Origin: an uncultured candidate division Zixibacteria bacterium
Lineage (GTDB): Bacteria; Zixibacteria; MSB-5A5; GN15; PGXB01
Assembly: GCA_937925655.1 (NCBI GenBank)
Contig: CALAMC010000024.1
Location: 1-6,298, forward strand
DNA: 6,298 bases
Reading direction: 5' to 3'
The translations under genes were made by a program, and so were the position numbers. The notes beneath the pieces are model-generated. The model was not told the DNA's origin. It saw only the letters and a program-made list of their open reading frames with translations, and searched no databases. Shown here one piece after another: positions 6,233 through 6,298 of the stretch. The stretch's first letter is position 1, and the number at the start of each line of letters is the position of its first letter.

Positions 6233-6298
6233 TGGAAGTCTCCGTCACATTCGCGGGCGCGCGCGAGGGCTCGATAAAGCTCAACGGCTATCTTCATG
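6232..6298 (+). CDS. Start of a further head-tail joining or tail gene (3' partial)
   Basis: An open frame begins at an ATG overlapping the connector stop (TAATG) and runs to the window end, giving 22 codons (MEVSVTFAGAREG then SIKLNGYLH). A GGAGA site at 6219-6223, eight bases upstream, supports the start. In HK97-like operons the genes after the gp6-like connector encode head-closure, HK97 gp10-like or tail-completion proteins, so one of these is likely. The visible residues are too few to choose a family. Confidence 0.6.
   Translation, partial: MEVSVTFAGAREGSIKLNGYLH

Noticed and set aside
1..6298. Defence system, CRISPR array, tRNA, insertion sequence or attachment site
   Set aside because: Reading through both strands showed no array-like direct repeats, transposase motifs, tRNA-like folds or terminal repeats; coding density for phage head genes leaves little free space.

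Overview
The window is a stretch of the head-morphogenesis and DNA-packaging operon of a tailed double-stranded DNA phage or prophage with an HK97-type capsid. All real genes lie on the + strand and are tightly packed. No host genes, tRNAs, attachment sites, CRISPR repeats or mobile elements are visible. Shine-Dalgarno-type sites (AAGGAG, AGGA, GGAGA) and a GTG start point to a bacterial host. Base composition is near balanced and nothing here identifies the host lineage, so I do not name one.

Order: (1) the C-terminal end of a large terminase subunit, cut by the window start; (2) a 703-residue fusion of an HK97-family portal protein with a MuF/SPP1 gp7-type minor head protein; (3) a 192-residue protein of unknown family with a predicted Sec signal peptide or membrane anchor; (4) a 700-residue fusion of an S78 prohead protease, a helical scaffold-like segment and an HK97-fold major capsid protein; (5) a strong GC hairpin, then a 101-residue small protein; (6) a 199-residue gp6-like head-tail connector; (7) the first 22 codons of a further gene, probably for head-tail joining or the tail, cut by the window end.

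The genes fit one assembly pathway. The terminase packages DNA through the portal. Portal, MuF, scaffold and capsid domains co-assemble into a procapsid, the protease domain matures it, and the connector (with later products) closes the neck for tail attachment. Two pairs of functions usually encoded separately are fused here, so one short operon yields two multi-domain head proteins. Three junctions (genes 3/4, 5/6, 6/7) are TAATG stop-start overlaps, which suggests translational coupling.

The least explained element is gene 3, an apparently exported or membrane-anchored, beta-rich protein placed inside the capsid operon and coupled to the capsid gene. Other points to check are an A8 tract and a codon-usage change at the protease/scaffold junction, and the hairpin just after the capsid gene. 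I saw no defence system or other non-phage system.
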